A stretch of DNA of 64,000 bases from UBA4644 sp034933145 (lineage in GTDB: Bacteria; Bacillota; Clostridia; Oscillospirales; Butyricicoccaceae). Positions 34,725 through 42,743 of the stretch are shown one piece after another (within the stretch, counting starts at the first letter, position 1; each line of letters begins with the position of its first letter). The position numbers and the translations under genes were made by a program. Below the pieces are notes generated by a model. It ran no database searches and was not told where the DNA came from. It saw nothing but the letters and a program-made list of their open reading frames with translations. The stretch lies in assembly GCA_034933145.1 (NCBI GenBank), contig JAYFOA010000025.1, positions 45,081 to 109,080 on the forward strand. The letters are read 5' to 3'.

Positions 34725-35408
34725 GTGTCTGATTTTCCCATTTACGAATATACATTCCGTGACCGTACGCTGCTGACGGCCGCTCTGACCCACAGCTCCT
34801 ATGCCAACGAAAATCGTGACAAGGGCTGCCATAGTAATGAACGGCTGGAGTTTCTGGGGGACAGCATTCTTGGTTTTATCTGCGCAAAATACATTTTTGA
34901 GACCTATCGTCAGCTGCCGGAAGGGGAACTGACCAAGCTGCGAGCGGCAATTGTCTGCGAACGCTCGCTTTATGAACTGGCGGGGCGGCTGGAGCTGGGG
35001 CCGCGCCTGCTTTTGGGCCATGGTGAAAAGCAGGGAGGCGGCAGTAAGCGTCCGTCGGTTTTGGCCGATGCGGCGGAGGCGGCGCTGGCTGCCGTATTCC
35101 TCGATGGCGGGATGGAGGCGGCTGAGGGCTTTTTGCTTCCATATATCCGTGAAAAGGCGGAGGAAGTTGTCCGCGGCCATCACTCGGTAGATTATAAGAC
35201 CGCGCTGCAGGAAATTGTGCAGAAGAATCATCAGGAGACGCTGTCTTATCGGCTGAAAGAAGAAAGCGGACCGGATCATGACAAGCGGTTTGTCATTGAG
35301 GTTTTAATTAACAGCAACGTGCTGGCTACCGGTGAGGGGAAAAGCAAAAAATTGGCAGAACAGGCTGCCGCCCGCGCTGCGCTGGAATGGATGGGAGAAA
35401 TCTTGTAG
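34725..35408 (+). CDS. rnc: Ribonuclease III
   Basis: Cuts double-stranded RNA in rRNA maturation and mRNA turnover. The 227 residues start at GTG with AAAGGGAGG upstream. The catalytic signature is NERLEFLGDSILGF (39-52; E42 and D46), and a second acidic pair lies near DAAEAALAAVFLDGG. The C-terminal double-stranded-RNA-binding domain (about 157-225) has the expected ending KLAEQAAARAALEWM. The smc gene that often follows is absent; instead tRNA-Ser and a mobile region come next. Confidence 0.96.
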   Translation: MSDFPIYEYTFRDRTLLTAALTHSSYANENRDKGCHSNERLEFLGDSILGFICAKYIFETYRQLPEGELTKLRAAIVCERSLYELAGRLELGPRLLLGHGEKQGGGSKRPSVLADAAEAALAAVFLDGGMEAAEGFLLPYIREKAEEVVRGHHSVDYKTALQEIVQKNHQETLSYRLKEESGPDHDKRFVIEVLINSNVLATGEGKSKKLAEQAAARAALEWMGEIL

Positions 35409-35418
35409 CCGCTGGCCG

Positions 35419-35447
35419 TTGACATTCGGCGGGAAATAGGGTAAAGT
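35419..35447 (+). promoter_or_regulatory. Sigma-A type promoter for tRNA-Ser
   Basis: TTGACA (35419-35424) and TAAAGT (35442-35447) with a 17-base spacer. It lies just after rnc and ahead of both the tRNA remnant and the intact tRNA-Ser. Confidence 0.6.
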
Positions 35448-35483
35448 AAAAAAGCCGTCCGGACGTTGTGCGGAAGGCCATAC

Positions 35484-35545
35484 GGAAGCGCATCGAAGTG
35501 GTCATGGCCCTGATTCGAAATCATGTAAAAGTGAGTAGAGAGCCG
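35484..35545 (+). pseudogene. Decayed tRNA-Ser, 5' half
   Basis: The sequence has the tRNA-Ser D-arm phrase ATCGAAGTGGT, identical to the intact tRNA 86 bases downstream, and an anticodon arm CCTGA-TTCGAAA-TCATG with anticodon CGA and one stem mismatch. The variable arm, T-arm and 3' acceptor strand are missing or unrecognisable. It looks like the remnant of a second tRNA-Ser(CGA) copy. The right boundary is approximate. Confidence 0.5.
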
Positions 35546-35569
35546 CCATTTATGCAATAAACTGAATAT

Positions 35570-35660
35570 GGAGAAGTATCGAAGTGGTTGTAACGGCCCG
35601 CACTCGAAATGCGGTTGTCACGAAAGTGGCACGTGGGTTCGAATCCCACCTTCTCCGCCA
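35570..35660 (+). tRNA. tRNA-Ser(CGA)
   Basis: The acceptor stem GGAGAAG/CTTCTCC is perfect and CCA is encoded (35658-35660). The anticodon arm CCGCA-CTCGAAA-TGCGG gives anticodon CGA. A long variable arm (GTCACGAAAGTGGCAC region), as required for serine tRNAs, is followed by the T-arm GTGGG-TTCGAAT-CCCAC. It reads codon UCG. The intact rho-independent terminator just after it and a promoter after rnc support expression. Confidence 0.96.
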
Positions 35661-35697
35661 ATCCCCTTGAAAACACTTAGTTTTCAAGGGGATTTTA
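35661..35697 (+). terminator. Terminator of tRNA-Ser
   Basis: ATCCCCTTGAAAA and TTTTCAAGGGGAT form a 13-bp stem with a 7-base loop, followed by TTTAT. Confidence 0.85.
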
Positions 35698-35891
35698 TCT
35701 CGCATTACCGGTTTCGACTTATACAAATTTCAGTCACAATTATAGCAGATTAAGCAACTGCTTAAATGCATAAATTGTATATAATGGAGCTAAAATGGTG
35801 CCCAAATATCATAAGAACGCATAAAGCAAAACGGGGCAAGTTGAGCTTTTATCGCTACACTTTGATGTATTTGATTGGTGTCTTTAATAAA
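35698..35891. other. AT-rich spacer with no gene
   Basis: This 194-base stretch between the tRNA terminator and the IS30 left end has no open frame of note in either direction. It is AT-rich compared with the chromosome to its left and probably marks the start of the mobile region. Confidence 0.5.
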
Positions 35892-36982
35892 GGTGAATTA
35901 AAATAACAAGTGCAACAGAGTAAAAACTCACAGGATACGGCCTCCTGTGGTACAGTGGAGTTGTCGAGACAACACTGTCAGGAGGGATACCCTGTGAGCT
36001 ACCATCATCTTACGCTGGAAGAACGAAAAAAGCTATCTCAATTGTCGGAAAACTGTTATGGAATACGCGCCATCGCGCAGGAATTAGGCCGCAGCCCCAG
36101 CACGATCAGCCGGGAGTTGAAGCGCAATGCGTGTTTTCAGAAGGGACTGGGACGGGCTTATCGTTTTATACCAGCGGACGAGCTGTACCGCAGCAGAATT
36201 CACAGGAGGCGTGCCGGGAAGTATGCAAATGCCGAACTGTCCGACTACGTCAGGAGACATCTGCTGCAAACATGGTCGCCGGAGCAGGTAGCCGGCCGCA
36301 TCCAACTGGACTATCCGAACGATAGCCAGATGCGCATCAGCCATTCCACAATCTATCGGTGGCTTCGCCTGGAACGTCTGGAACAGGCCGCTGCCGTTAC
36401 GCTTCGGCACAAAGGACGGTCAAGAGGACGGCATCACAGCCATTTTCCGGGGATTAAGCTGTTGAAAAAACGCTGCATAGAGGCATAAAGGCGTCAGCGT
36501 ATCGGTGACTGGGAACTGGATACGATCGTTTCGGCAAATTACAGCCATTCCGGCCTTCTTTCAATGTGCGACAGAAAAAGCCGATACTGCATGCTGTTCT
36601 TTCTGCGTAATGCAAAGAGTAACTGGGCTGTATACAAAATTTTGGCAGCGGTATCTGAAACGATGCCATGTCTGACCTTTACCGCCGACCAGGGCGTTGA
36701 ATTCGATTGCTATAAACAGGTGGAAGATGAACTGAATATCCCGTTTTACTTCTGCTCCCCGCACAGCCCGTGGCAAAAAGGCTCCGTTGAGAATCTGAAC
36801 AGTCTTGTGCGTGAATTCTTCCCCAGAGGAACGGACTTCAGGGACATCAGCAAGGAAGAAGTCGCCGAAGCCATGAGCATTCTGAATAACCGGCCAAGAA
36901 AATGCCTCGGCTGGGCAACGCCCGCCGAAGTATTTGAAAACTCTACTTTTTGACATTGTTGCGCTTCTATTGACAATTCACC
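35892..36982 (+). mobile_element. IS30-family insertion sequence
   Basis: The imperfect terminal repeats start GGTGAATT and share GCAACA and AAAAA blocks further in. The left end is about 35892-35925 and the right end is its complement at about 36949-36982. They enclose one transposase gene. The total of about 1.09 kb is normal for IS30. No convincing target duplication was seen: the flanks TAAA and CAAT differ. The right end abuts a truncated integrase, to whose reading frame it supplies the stop codon. Confidence 0.7.
35994..36953 (+). pseudogene. IS30-family transposase with an internal stop codon
   Basis: From a GTG with GGAGGG upstream, the frame encodes the IS30 N-terminal helix-turn-helix (YHHLTLEERKKLSQL, IAQELGRSPSTISRELKRN). 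After about 164 codons a TAA at 36486-36488 interrupts it, directly before RRQRIGDWELDTIVS, where the first catalytic Asp lies. The same frame then continues to TADQGVEF (second Asp) and SVENLNSLVREFFPRGTDF (catalytic Glu region). So a single nonsense change splits an otherwise complete transposase. It is a pseudogene unless the stop is suppressed. The closing TGA is at 36951-36953. Confidence 0.85.
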
Positions 36983-37235
36983 CAATGTACTTTGCAGTTA
37001 CAGAGTCCAAATTGGTGGATATATTTAGCTGAATACCTACACCTTTTAGACTGTGGCCGAGGCATTGACTGACAGTATAAAAGTCGCCTGTTAATTCATG
37101 AATATTAGTTGCGGCACTATGCCTCAGATCGTGAAAGCGGATATGCGGCATTTCGAGGTGCCGGATGAGCTGCCCGAAAGCCGTTGATAGCCTTATTGCC
37201 CTGATTAACCGCCCGCTTGGATGTTTGGCGGTCAT
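36978..37235 (-). pseudogene. Tyrosine recombinase (integrase) fragment, C-terminal part
   Basis: The fragment reads LEMPHIRFHDLRHSAATNIH, then YTVSQCLGHSLKGVGIQLNI and TAKYIG. This includes the H-x-x-R catalytic pair and the downstream His, but is cut before or near the usual end, where the IS30 end begins and supplies the stop. The N-terminal domains are missing, and the part before STAFGQLIRH belongs to unrelated sequence (the conjugative-element gene remnant). It is therefore the product of a deletion plus an insertion. Confidence 0.75.
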
Positions 37236-37485
37236 GCGCCGTATCCACGCGCTCTAATATCCTCTCGGCGGTGCCGCCGCCCGATGGACGGGGCAACTCC
37301 GATGCAGAGGGCGGGGCTGTCCCGTCCGGCTGGATAAACTGACGCGTCGGTTGTTGAGGGGAAAGGTTTTGTTCCACGTCACGCTCCGAAACGCTCTCCG
37401 CATTGCCGGTAGTCTGATTTTCTTTAATCAGTCCGTCGCGGGTCATGCGCTGCGTGACTTTATCGCGGGGTTTTAACTGCTTTAT
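37117..37485 (-). pseudogene. Remnant of a conjugative-element gene that lost its start codon
   Basis: On the minus strand the frame starts IKQLKPRDKVTQRMTRDGLI. The phrase KPRDKVTQ(R/K)MTRDG is one I associate with the N-terminus of a large protein of Tn1549/CTn-like conjugative elements of Clostridia. An AGGAGG site is present 8 bases upstream, but the codon where ATG should be is ATA (37483-37485), so initiation is probably lost. After about 80 codons the sequence changes into integrase sequence in another frame, marking a deletion junction near 37180-37230. The family recall is moderate. Confidence 0.45.
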
Positions 37486-37511
37486 GCTTGTCACCTCCTG
37501 TTTTTGGGCAT

Positions 37512-37540
37512 AAGAAAACCCGCCACTGTGTGACGGGTTA
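37512..37540 (-). terminator. Hairpin upstream of the conjugative-element remnant
   Basis: On the minus strand AACCCGTCAC-ACAG-TGGCGGGTT (one mismatch) is followed by TTCTTAT. It may be a terminator or attenuator of the preceding small frame. Confidence 0.45.
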
Positions 37541-37554
37541 AGCACTAGATGGGT

Positions 37555-37650
37555 TTACTTTTTACCGAAATTCTTAGCAAATTCAACAAATGCATTCAAA
37601 ATCGCTGGGTCAATGTCTTTTGCATCTTGGCTGATGAAAATGTGATCAAG
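37555..37650 (-). pseudogene. Truncated small gene, C-terminal end only
   Basis: About 31 codons on the minus strand, reading FISQDAKDIDPAILNAFVEF and ending KNFGKK, look like the C-terminus of a small protein. They are cut at their 5' side close to the tRNA-like attachment sequence, with an in-frame stop just beyond. No start codon or ribosome site exists. The parent family is unknown. Confidence 0.35.
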
Positions 37651-37661
37651 CTATGATAACA

Positions 37662-37706
37662 CTCATAACCCGGAGGTCGTAGGTTCAAATCCTGCCCCCG
37701 CAACCA
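37662..37706 (+). other. 3' half of an initiator tRNA-Met, probable attachment site
   Basis: From the anticodon loop onward (CTCATAACCCGG, variable loop, T-arm TAGG-TTCAAAT-CCTG, then CCCCCGCAACCA) the sequence equals the 3' half of initiator tRNA-Met. The 5' half is absent: the bases to the left do not form D-arm or acceptor strands. Tyrosine integrases commonly recombine at tRNA anticodon-loop or 3'-end sequences, and an integrase gene begins 142 bases to the right. It is not a functional tRNA gene. Confidence 0.8.
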
Positions 37707-37708
37707 TT

Positions 37709-37745
37709 AAAAACGCCGTTTTCAAATGAAAACGGCGTTTTTTTA
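37709..37745. terminator. Terminator between attachment site and integrase
   Basis: AAAAACGCCGTTTTC and GAAAACGGCGTTTTT form a 15-bp stem with loop AAAT and T-runs in both directions. Confidence 0.88.
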
Positions 37746-37847
37746 TAACTTTTTTTGGGCGTTTGGAGTATTGAAAATATAGCGTTTCCGTTATATTTCC
37801 GTTACGCCCGCTGGAATATAAGGCAACCTATGGGGAAATAGGACCAG

Positions 37848-39299
37848 CTATGGACTTTTATTGTTTATCGGATTGAGTTTCTCGGAGAGAATATTCGAAG
37901 CAATTTCATCTGCGGATTGAATTGCGTGAGAATAGATCCTTGCTGTAGTCGATACATTGGAATGCCCCAGACGTTTTGATACGGTTGGTATACTTACTCC
38001 GTTTGCAATTAGCAGAGAGGCATTTGTATGTCGGAGCGAGTGTGGACTAAATTTGGGCAGATGATTTCGCTCGACAAAATTGTGTAACCAATCGGTAAGG
38101 CTGTCCGGATTCATTGGCGTACTGTCGTCTTTGATAAACAACCTATCGTTATCAATGAATTCCTTTTTTCCGTTCGCATATACGACTTCAATTCGGAACA
38201 GCCATTTGTTTCCCATGGCGACTTGAAAATCGCTCCACCAGTTTTTATAATCGCGTAGGAGCTGGAAAGCCTCAAGGGGCAACTTGATTGTTCGGGCCGA
38301 AGAACAGTTTTTCGTATCTTTTGTAATTATGCCCATAGAGCTTATGTACTGACTGGTACGCGAAATATGTATGACACGATTTTCAAAATCAATATCTTTC
38401 CATTCCAGCCCCAGCAGTTCACCACGTCGCATACCGGAATAGAATAACAACATGACAGCGGTTTTCCACTTTACCGGCTCAGAATTTAACAGGGAAATAA
38501 CCGCCTTCATTTCATAGTCCTCCAGAAAAACAGCTTCTTTGCGCGCTACATGTGGAGCTTTTGTATAGTTTTTATCAGCGATGTTATAAGGAATCAACCG
38601 ATCTCTAGTTGCCTGAGTTAATATGGCGCTGATCAGTCGATGGTAATGAAGAATAGTTTTTTCTGACAAGCCATCGCTGCTATTAGTTATATGAAAAATT
38701 TTGTTTATTGGCAGATTAATTGAAAAGGAGATTTTTTCAGCGGATTTCAATGATATTCGGCCATTACATTTTGTGACTGCTGATATAGTAGACGGAGAGA
38801 CCCTTGCCAATTTGGCAAGGGTCGCTTTACTCATTGAGCGCTGAATGAGGATGTCATTAAGAATGTGTGATGAGGCAAAGGATCCATTTTTTCTTATGCC
38901 CGCTTCACGCAAATTATTATAGAAGGCCAGTAAATGATTGGATTGAAGCTTGCTTAATTTTATATGGCCAATTGCTTCGTTAATGGTTGCCAAAAGAGCC
39001 TTATAACGTTCATAAGTTTTGGGAGCAAGTTGAGGAGGCCTATTATTGTCAAGCCACCGATTCGCATAAACTTCAAAACGTGTTGAAGAATCAAATACGA
39101 AGCCCTGCTTAGTCTGATCCTCAAACAACACGATTTGCCGCTGCAGCTCTTTTTCAGATGCCTTTTGGCTCATGCCAGATGACGGCCGCCAGGTCATAGA
39201 CCGCTCAATCTGCCGGCCAGCAGTATCATATCCATCATAACAACGGATATAGTAGGTTATTACACCTGATGCGGAAACATGCTTTTTGACTGTTGCCAT
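37848..39299 (-). CDS. Site-specific tyrosine integrase with an embedded helix-turn-helix
   Basis: Recombines the element with its attachment site. It has 483 residues, about 90 more than usual. The N-terminal arm-binding domain and core-binding domain (about 70-130) are followed by an inserted Cro/CI-like helix-turn-helix (about 155-200, MSKATLAKLARVSPSTISAV), after which the core-binding part resumes (ILHYHRLISAILTQATRDRL). The catalytic domain has R291 or R292 in SGMRRGELLGLEW, H420-x-x-R423 in SPHSLRHTNAS, H446 in RLGHSNVSTT and the nucleophile Y456. The excisionase gene lies 11 bases upstream, so both are expressed together. Confidence 0.92.
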   Translation of the reverse strand: MATVKKHVSASGVITYYIRCYDGYDTAGRQIERSMTWRPSSGMSQKASEKELQRQIVLFEDQTKQGFVFDSSTRFEVYANRWLDNNRPPQLAPKTYERYKALLATINEAIGHIKLSKLQSNHLLAFYNNLREAGIRKNGSFASSHILNDILIQRSMSKATLAKLARVSPSTISAVTKCNGRISLKSAEKISFSINLPINKIFHITNSSDGLSEKTILHYHRLISAILTQATRDRLIPYNIADKNYTKAPHVARKEAVFLEDYEMKAVISLLNSEPVKWKTAVMLLFYSGMRRGELLGLEWKDIDFENRVIHISRTSQYISSMGIITKDTKNCSSARTIKLPLEAFQLLRDYKNWWSDFQVAMGNKWLFRIEVVYANGKKEFIDNDRLFIKDDSTPMNPDSLTDWLHNFVERNHLPKFSPHSLRHTNASLLIANGVSIPTVSKRLGHSNVSTTARIYSHAIQSADEIASNILSEKLNPINNKSP

Positions 39300-39310
39300 A
39301 AGCGACTCCT

Positions 39311-39562
39311 TTAAGCTGTATATTTTTCGGGGATTGGACGAATGGAACCACTAGGGGTTTGCTCTTCTTGCGGCGGGAAACTAAGGTATTGAAGTAACCC
39401 ATCCCAGTTAAGAAGCAGCTTGGTCTTCTTTGCCCCAACTCGAAAGCAAGGAATTTTTCCCTCGCGGCATAACTCACGGATGTAATTTTTTGAAATACCA
39501 ATTTCGAGGCTTTTGCTAAGCTGAGCGGCTTCGGCGATAGTCATCATTTTTGGAATGTTCAT
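39311..39562 (-). CDS. Excisionase-like helix-turn-helix protein
   Basis: An 83-residue protein. The N-terminal half (MTIAEAAQLSKSLEIGISKN, REGKIPCFRVGAKKTKLLLN) is the MerR-like fold of excisionase-family DNA-binding proteins, in which the KIPxxRVG wing contacts DNA. It is upstream of and coupled to the integrase gene, as expected for a factor that directs excision. GGGAGG lies before the ATG. Related proteins sometimes act as transcription factors instead. Confidence 0.82.
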   Translation of the reverse strand: MNIPKMMTIAEAAQLSKSLEIGISKNYIRELCREGKIPCFRVGAKKTKLLLNWDGLLQYLSFPPQEEQTPSGSIRPIPEKYTA

Positions 39563-39620
39563 TTGTATTACCTCCCAATTAATTATATATTTACATATAT
39601 TTGTAAATTACGTTACAAAA

Positions 39621-41291
39621 TCAGTCATCAGCATTCGCGCGCAAGGCGATTCCTTGTACGCCGCGGCGTTCTTCTCCCTCAATACGTTTCAGCGATTTTA
39701 AGGAAGGATACAAAGAAAAGAGCCTTCGCGCAAAATCTATTTGATTGACAGGCTGCAAGTTTAGCTTGTCACAATAAGCGCAGTACGCTTGGTAAAGTGA
39801 TGCAGTTGAAATTTTTGAGGCAGATTCCAAGCTGCATCGACTTTCAATAAAGCAAGCGATATTTTTTTCTGAATCAAAGGCCACAGATAAGTCTGGAAAA
39901 TGAATCGCTTTTTGTACTGGTAAAGCGATCGTAAGGACATAATTTCGCCGTGCAAGATCACGAACCGCGTTAGCAGCTTGCCCAATGATATAAGGGGCTT
40001 CATCCAAAAGCTTCAAATAAAGATTCTGAATTTGTTGGCTTTCTGGTATTGGATTACAGAATGGCAAAACAGATAGCCGATTCAAAAACGCTTTTTCGGA
40101 CGCGGCATTGGGGACTTTTAGGGGATGATTGCTGGCAAAAAGCAGTACGGTATCCGGATAAAAAGTAATTGGATTGTGATATTTTTGCTCCCCCCGAATG
40201 GCGTCGTCCCCAACGATCTGCTTTATGGTGCTCATTACACGGAGAGGAAGATATGTGTCAGGTAAGTCCAGACAAGTACACAGGCGCTTGCCGACAAGTG
40301 TGCTTGTGGTCCAGGTGCTGGCAAAATCGTCGATTGACGAAAGGGATACCATAGACTTGTCGCCAATCAACTTTTGTATAAAAATGCCAAATTGTGATTT
40401 TCCGGTATGGCTATCACCAAGGCATAGAAAAAACTTTTTTAAATTAAGATTGGAAATTATAATACCAATAATCTCCAGAGAGAGACGACGGCTATTTGGA
40501 TCATCCGAGAAAGCAGTGTGAATAAACTCATCAAAATAGGAATGCATACCAATTCCAATTTTATATGCCGAGATGTCAATATAATTGAAAAAGCCGTAAG
40601 TTGGCGATGTAGGCATTACCTTGCCGGATACTATGTTATAAATACCGTCTGCACAATTTATCAGAAGTTTTCTAGACAGAAAATTATTAGAGTCCAGAAA
40701 GATACGGGGATCCGTTCGAAGCCCCTCAACTATTTCTTTGATATACCGCGGACGTAATGTAATTTCGGTAGCAAACTTTTCTGAAAGCCAACTTCTTACC
40801 TCAGCTTGAGCCATTTCCTTATCAGAAAGGCTTTTCCAACAAGGCGATTTGTAACGACAAAGAAGATTATCGATTACAGCGAACGAACCATCGGTGGCAA
40901 TCTTATTTTCTATCTCTGCGATGGCTAAGCCAAGCGGCTCTTTTTCAAATTCAGATATTGCTTTTGCTGGCAGCTGACTTGGCTGCGGTTGATTAAAGAA
41001 CGCCGCCATTTGGCTTTTGATATTGTTTACCTGTGGAAGTTTTTCTTCAGATACTAAACCTAAAAAACAGTCACCAATATTTTGGCGACCGAACTGGGCA
41101 AATGATACAGGATCTTCCACTGGGTCACAATGCACTGCGTTTATCGGAGCTGGCAAAATTTCTTGGGAAAACCATAAATCCAAAGCTTTTGGATCGGAGC
41201 TTGGTGCTGCGTTAATAGGGTTGACTTTTACGACCGCATCAAAGCGGCCGGTTGGGGTTTCGAAATTTTCGAAAGAAATATCTTTCGTCAT
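39621..41291 (-). CDS. D5-like primase-helicase (superfamily 3)
   Basis: Predicted replication helicase of the element. It has 556 residues. The C-terminal half holds an SF3/D5-type ATPase: Walker A GDSHTGKSQF (292-301), a Walker B-like LCTCLDLPD (337-345), and the sensor region LFASNHPLKVPNAASEKAFLNRL. A D5-N type domain precedes it. A Pox_D5-like winged helix ends the protein. The first 100 residues are unlike primase, and no DxD primase motif was found, so priming activity is uncertain. It is coupled to the upstream gene by an ATGA overlap. Confidence 0.8.
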   Translation of the reverse strand: MTKDISFENFETPTGRFDAVVKVNPINAAPSSDPKALDLWFSQEILPAPINAVHCDPVEDPVSFAQFGRQNIGDCFLGLVSEEKLPQVNNIKSQMAAFFNQPQPSQLPAKAISEFEKEPLGLAIAEIENKIATDGSFAVIDNLLCRYKSPCWKSLSDKEMAQAEVRSWLSEKFATEITLRPRYIKEIVEGLRTDPRIFLDSNNFLSRKLLINCADGIYNIVSGKVMPTSPTYGFFNYIDISAYKIGIGMHSYFDEFIHTAFSDDPNSRRLSLEIIGIIISNLNLKKFFLCLGDSHTGKSQFGIFIQKLIGDKSMVSLSSIDDFASTWTTSTLVGKRLCTCLDLPDTYLPLRVMSTIKQIVGDDAIRGEQKYHNPITFYPDTVLLFASNHPLKVPNAASEKAFLNRLSVLPFCNPIPESQQIQNLYLKLLDEAPYIIGQAANAVRDLARRNYVLTIALPVQKAIHFPDLSVAFDSEKNIACFIESRCSLESASKISTASLYQAYCAYCDKLNLQPVNQIDFARRLFSLYPSLKSLKRIEGEERRGVQGIALRANADD

Positions 41292-41761
41292 AAGAGCGCC
41301 GTCCTTATAAAGCCGGAACAGCTGGCAGCAAAGGATACGAAATTATCATCCGAACCAGCCAATAAAAATGAATTGGATCCGTCATTAGAAGGCGCCCAGA
41401 ATGCTATGATGGCAAAACATTTTTCGGAGTTTTGTTTTGCCACAACGGACAAACTACCGATGGTGATTGATTCTGAACTTAATGTCTCAATCCCATCTAC
41501 AAGCAGAGAGTAAAGTGCCTGGTTGTTTTTCCGTCCGACAAAAATATATGTATTGTCTTTTCCGGGTTGAGTGGCTTCTGTTAAGACAGAATGAGAACCA
41601 TTGGAAGCGGAGAGTGATACCGTAGCCATGACGATTTCACCCGCAATATTGCCACAACGGACCATTCCGGGGATACCCCGTTGCCAGCAGATAGCAAAAT
41701 AGTTTTCTTTGCCACCCTGAATGCGATCAAAAAGATCAAGAGTCAGATTAGAATAGTTCAT
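41288..41761 (-). CDS. Hypothetical protein coupled to the primase-helicase
   Basis: A protein of 157 residues, starting at ATG 41761 with AAGGAGGA nine bases upstream. It is beta-rich with many Ser, Gly and Asn (ESITIGSLSVVAKQNSEK, SNSFLLAGSDDNFVSFAAS), without signal peptide or membrane helix. No family is recognised. Its last bases overlap the start of the primase-helicase, so it may supply a partner in replication or be the first gene of that operon. Divergent genes start about 250 bases to the right. Confidence 0.55.
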   Translation of the reverse strand: MNYSNLTLDLFDRIQGGKENYFAICWQRGIPGMVRCGNIAGEIVMATVSLSASNGSHSVLTEATQPGKDNTYIFVGRKNNQALYSLLVDGIETLSSESITIGSLSVVAKQNSEKCFAIIAFWAPSNDGSNSFLLAGSDDNFVSFAASCSGFIRTALL

Positions 41762-42014
41762 GTGTATTCCTCCTTTTCTTTGTGGAGGAATTATAGCATA
41801 TGAAAGATATCCTTTTTGACACATAAAATTTTGCAGGCCAAAAAAGATAATATAATATTTGCAATTTTTATTGTTTGCAGATGGCTTTAATCATAAATTA
41901 CTATAAAAGCTAACAAAAAAATTCATTTTGATATATAATTCTAAGTGAAAAAAACAAAATTGACGTTAAATACGCGTTAGCTATTAGCGCTGATTAGAAA
42001 AGAAGTGTCACGGC

Positions 42015-42677
42015 ATGATTGCGCAAAAAACAGAAGAAATGGATAAGATGGAAATTGAGGCAATAGCTCAAATTAATAAACGGCTGTGGGGAAATTATTC
42101 TTATGCAGAAGTAACGCCTGATGAAATACTAAGGAAATGCGCAATAACTTTTGATAACAAAGTCCGAATGAATAGTAATCGGGAGAATGGTTTATTGATA
42201 AGGGCTCTTAGTAGGCATGATAAAATATATTGCCAATTTGCAGCTGGTAAGCCAAAACCTATCGGGCAGGACAGATTAGTTGAAGCGCTCAGCGAAATGG
42301 ATGGAGTTTATTTAATGGTCTATCAATACAAAGTACCTTCGAAACCCAAGCGGTTATTTGTATTTTCAAATTACGAATGGGTAGAAGATTACTTTATTAA
42401 CAGGAAGCTAGCTTTAACTGTTACATACAGCATTTTTGATGGAAAAAGAGATATGATTGTAAAAGCAGAAAAGCCTATGATAAAAGCAAATAGACAAGAC
42501 CAAGAGAAAAATAAAGCAACATTGAGTAATATATTTAGTGGCTCTGCAAAAAAGCTTTTGGGTATAATGCATGATCTTCGGTTGCCTCATTTACCAAACA
42601 CAAAAGATTCTGCATATATACTTGATACACAACAAGTAGAAATATGTAAAATACTTCCTTATTTGTTAACCGCTTAG
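42015..42677 (+). CDS. Hypothetical protein of the integrative element
   Basis: A lysine-rich, low-GC protein of 220 residues. The middle (YQYKVPSKPKRLFVFSNYEWVEDYFINRK) looks like a beta-alpha domain and the last third is helical and basic. No family is recognised. No strong ribosome site precedes the ATG at 42015; methionines 10 and 12 are other possible starts. Base composition and codon use differ sharply from the chromosome, as for its neighbours, which points to transfer. It is divergent from the primase operon. Confidence 0.5.
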   Translation: MIAQKTEEMDKMEIEAIAQINKRLWGNYSYAEVTPDEILRKCAITFDNKVRMNSNRENGLLIRALSRHDKIYCQFAAGKPKPIGQDRLVEALSEMDGVYLMVYQYKVPSKPKRLFVFSNYEWVEDYFINRKLALTVTYSIFDGKRDMIVKAEKPMIKANRQDQEKNKATLSNIFSGSAKKLLGIMHDLRLPHLPNTKDSAYILDTQQVEICKILPYLLTA

Positions 42678-42743
42678 TCAATTCAACAAATAAACTGTCC
42701 GCTATATAATCGATCTAATGCTAAGCGCTTTGCTCTTTTTGGA

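Noticed and set aside
36486..36488. Recoding of the stop inside the IS30 transposase as a special amino acid
   Set aside because: The codon is TAA, which is not used for selenocysteine or pyrrolysine, and no frameshift signal is needed because the frame is unchanged.
37662..37706. A functional tRNA-Met gene
   Set aside because: Only the 3' half is present; there is no acceptor 5' strand or D-arm to its left.
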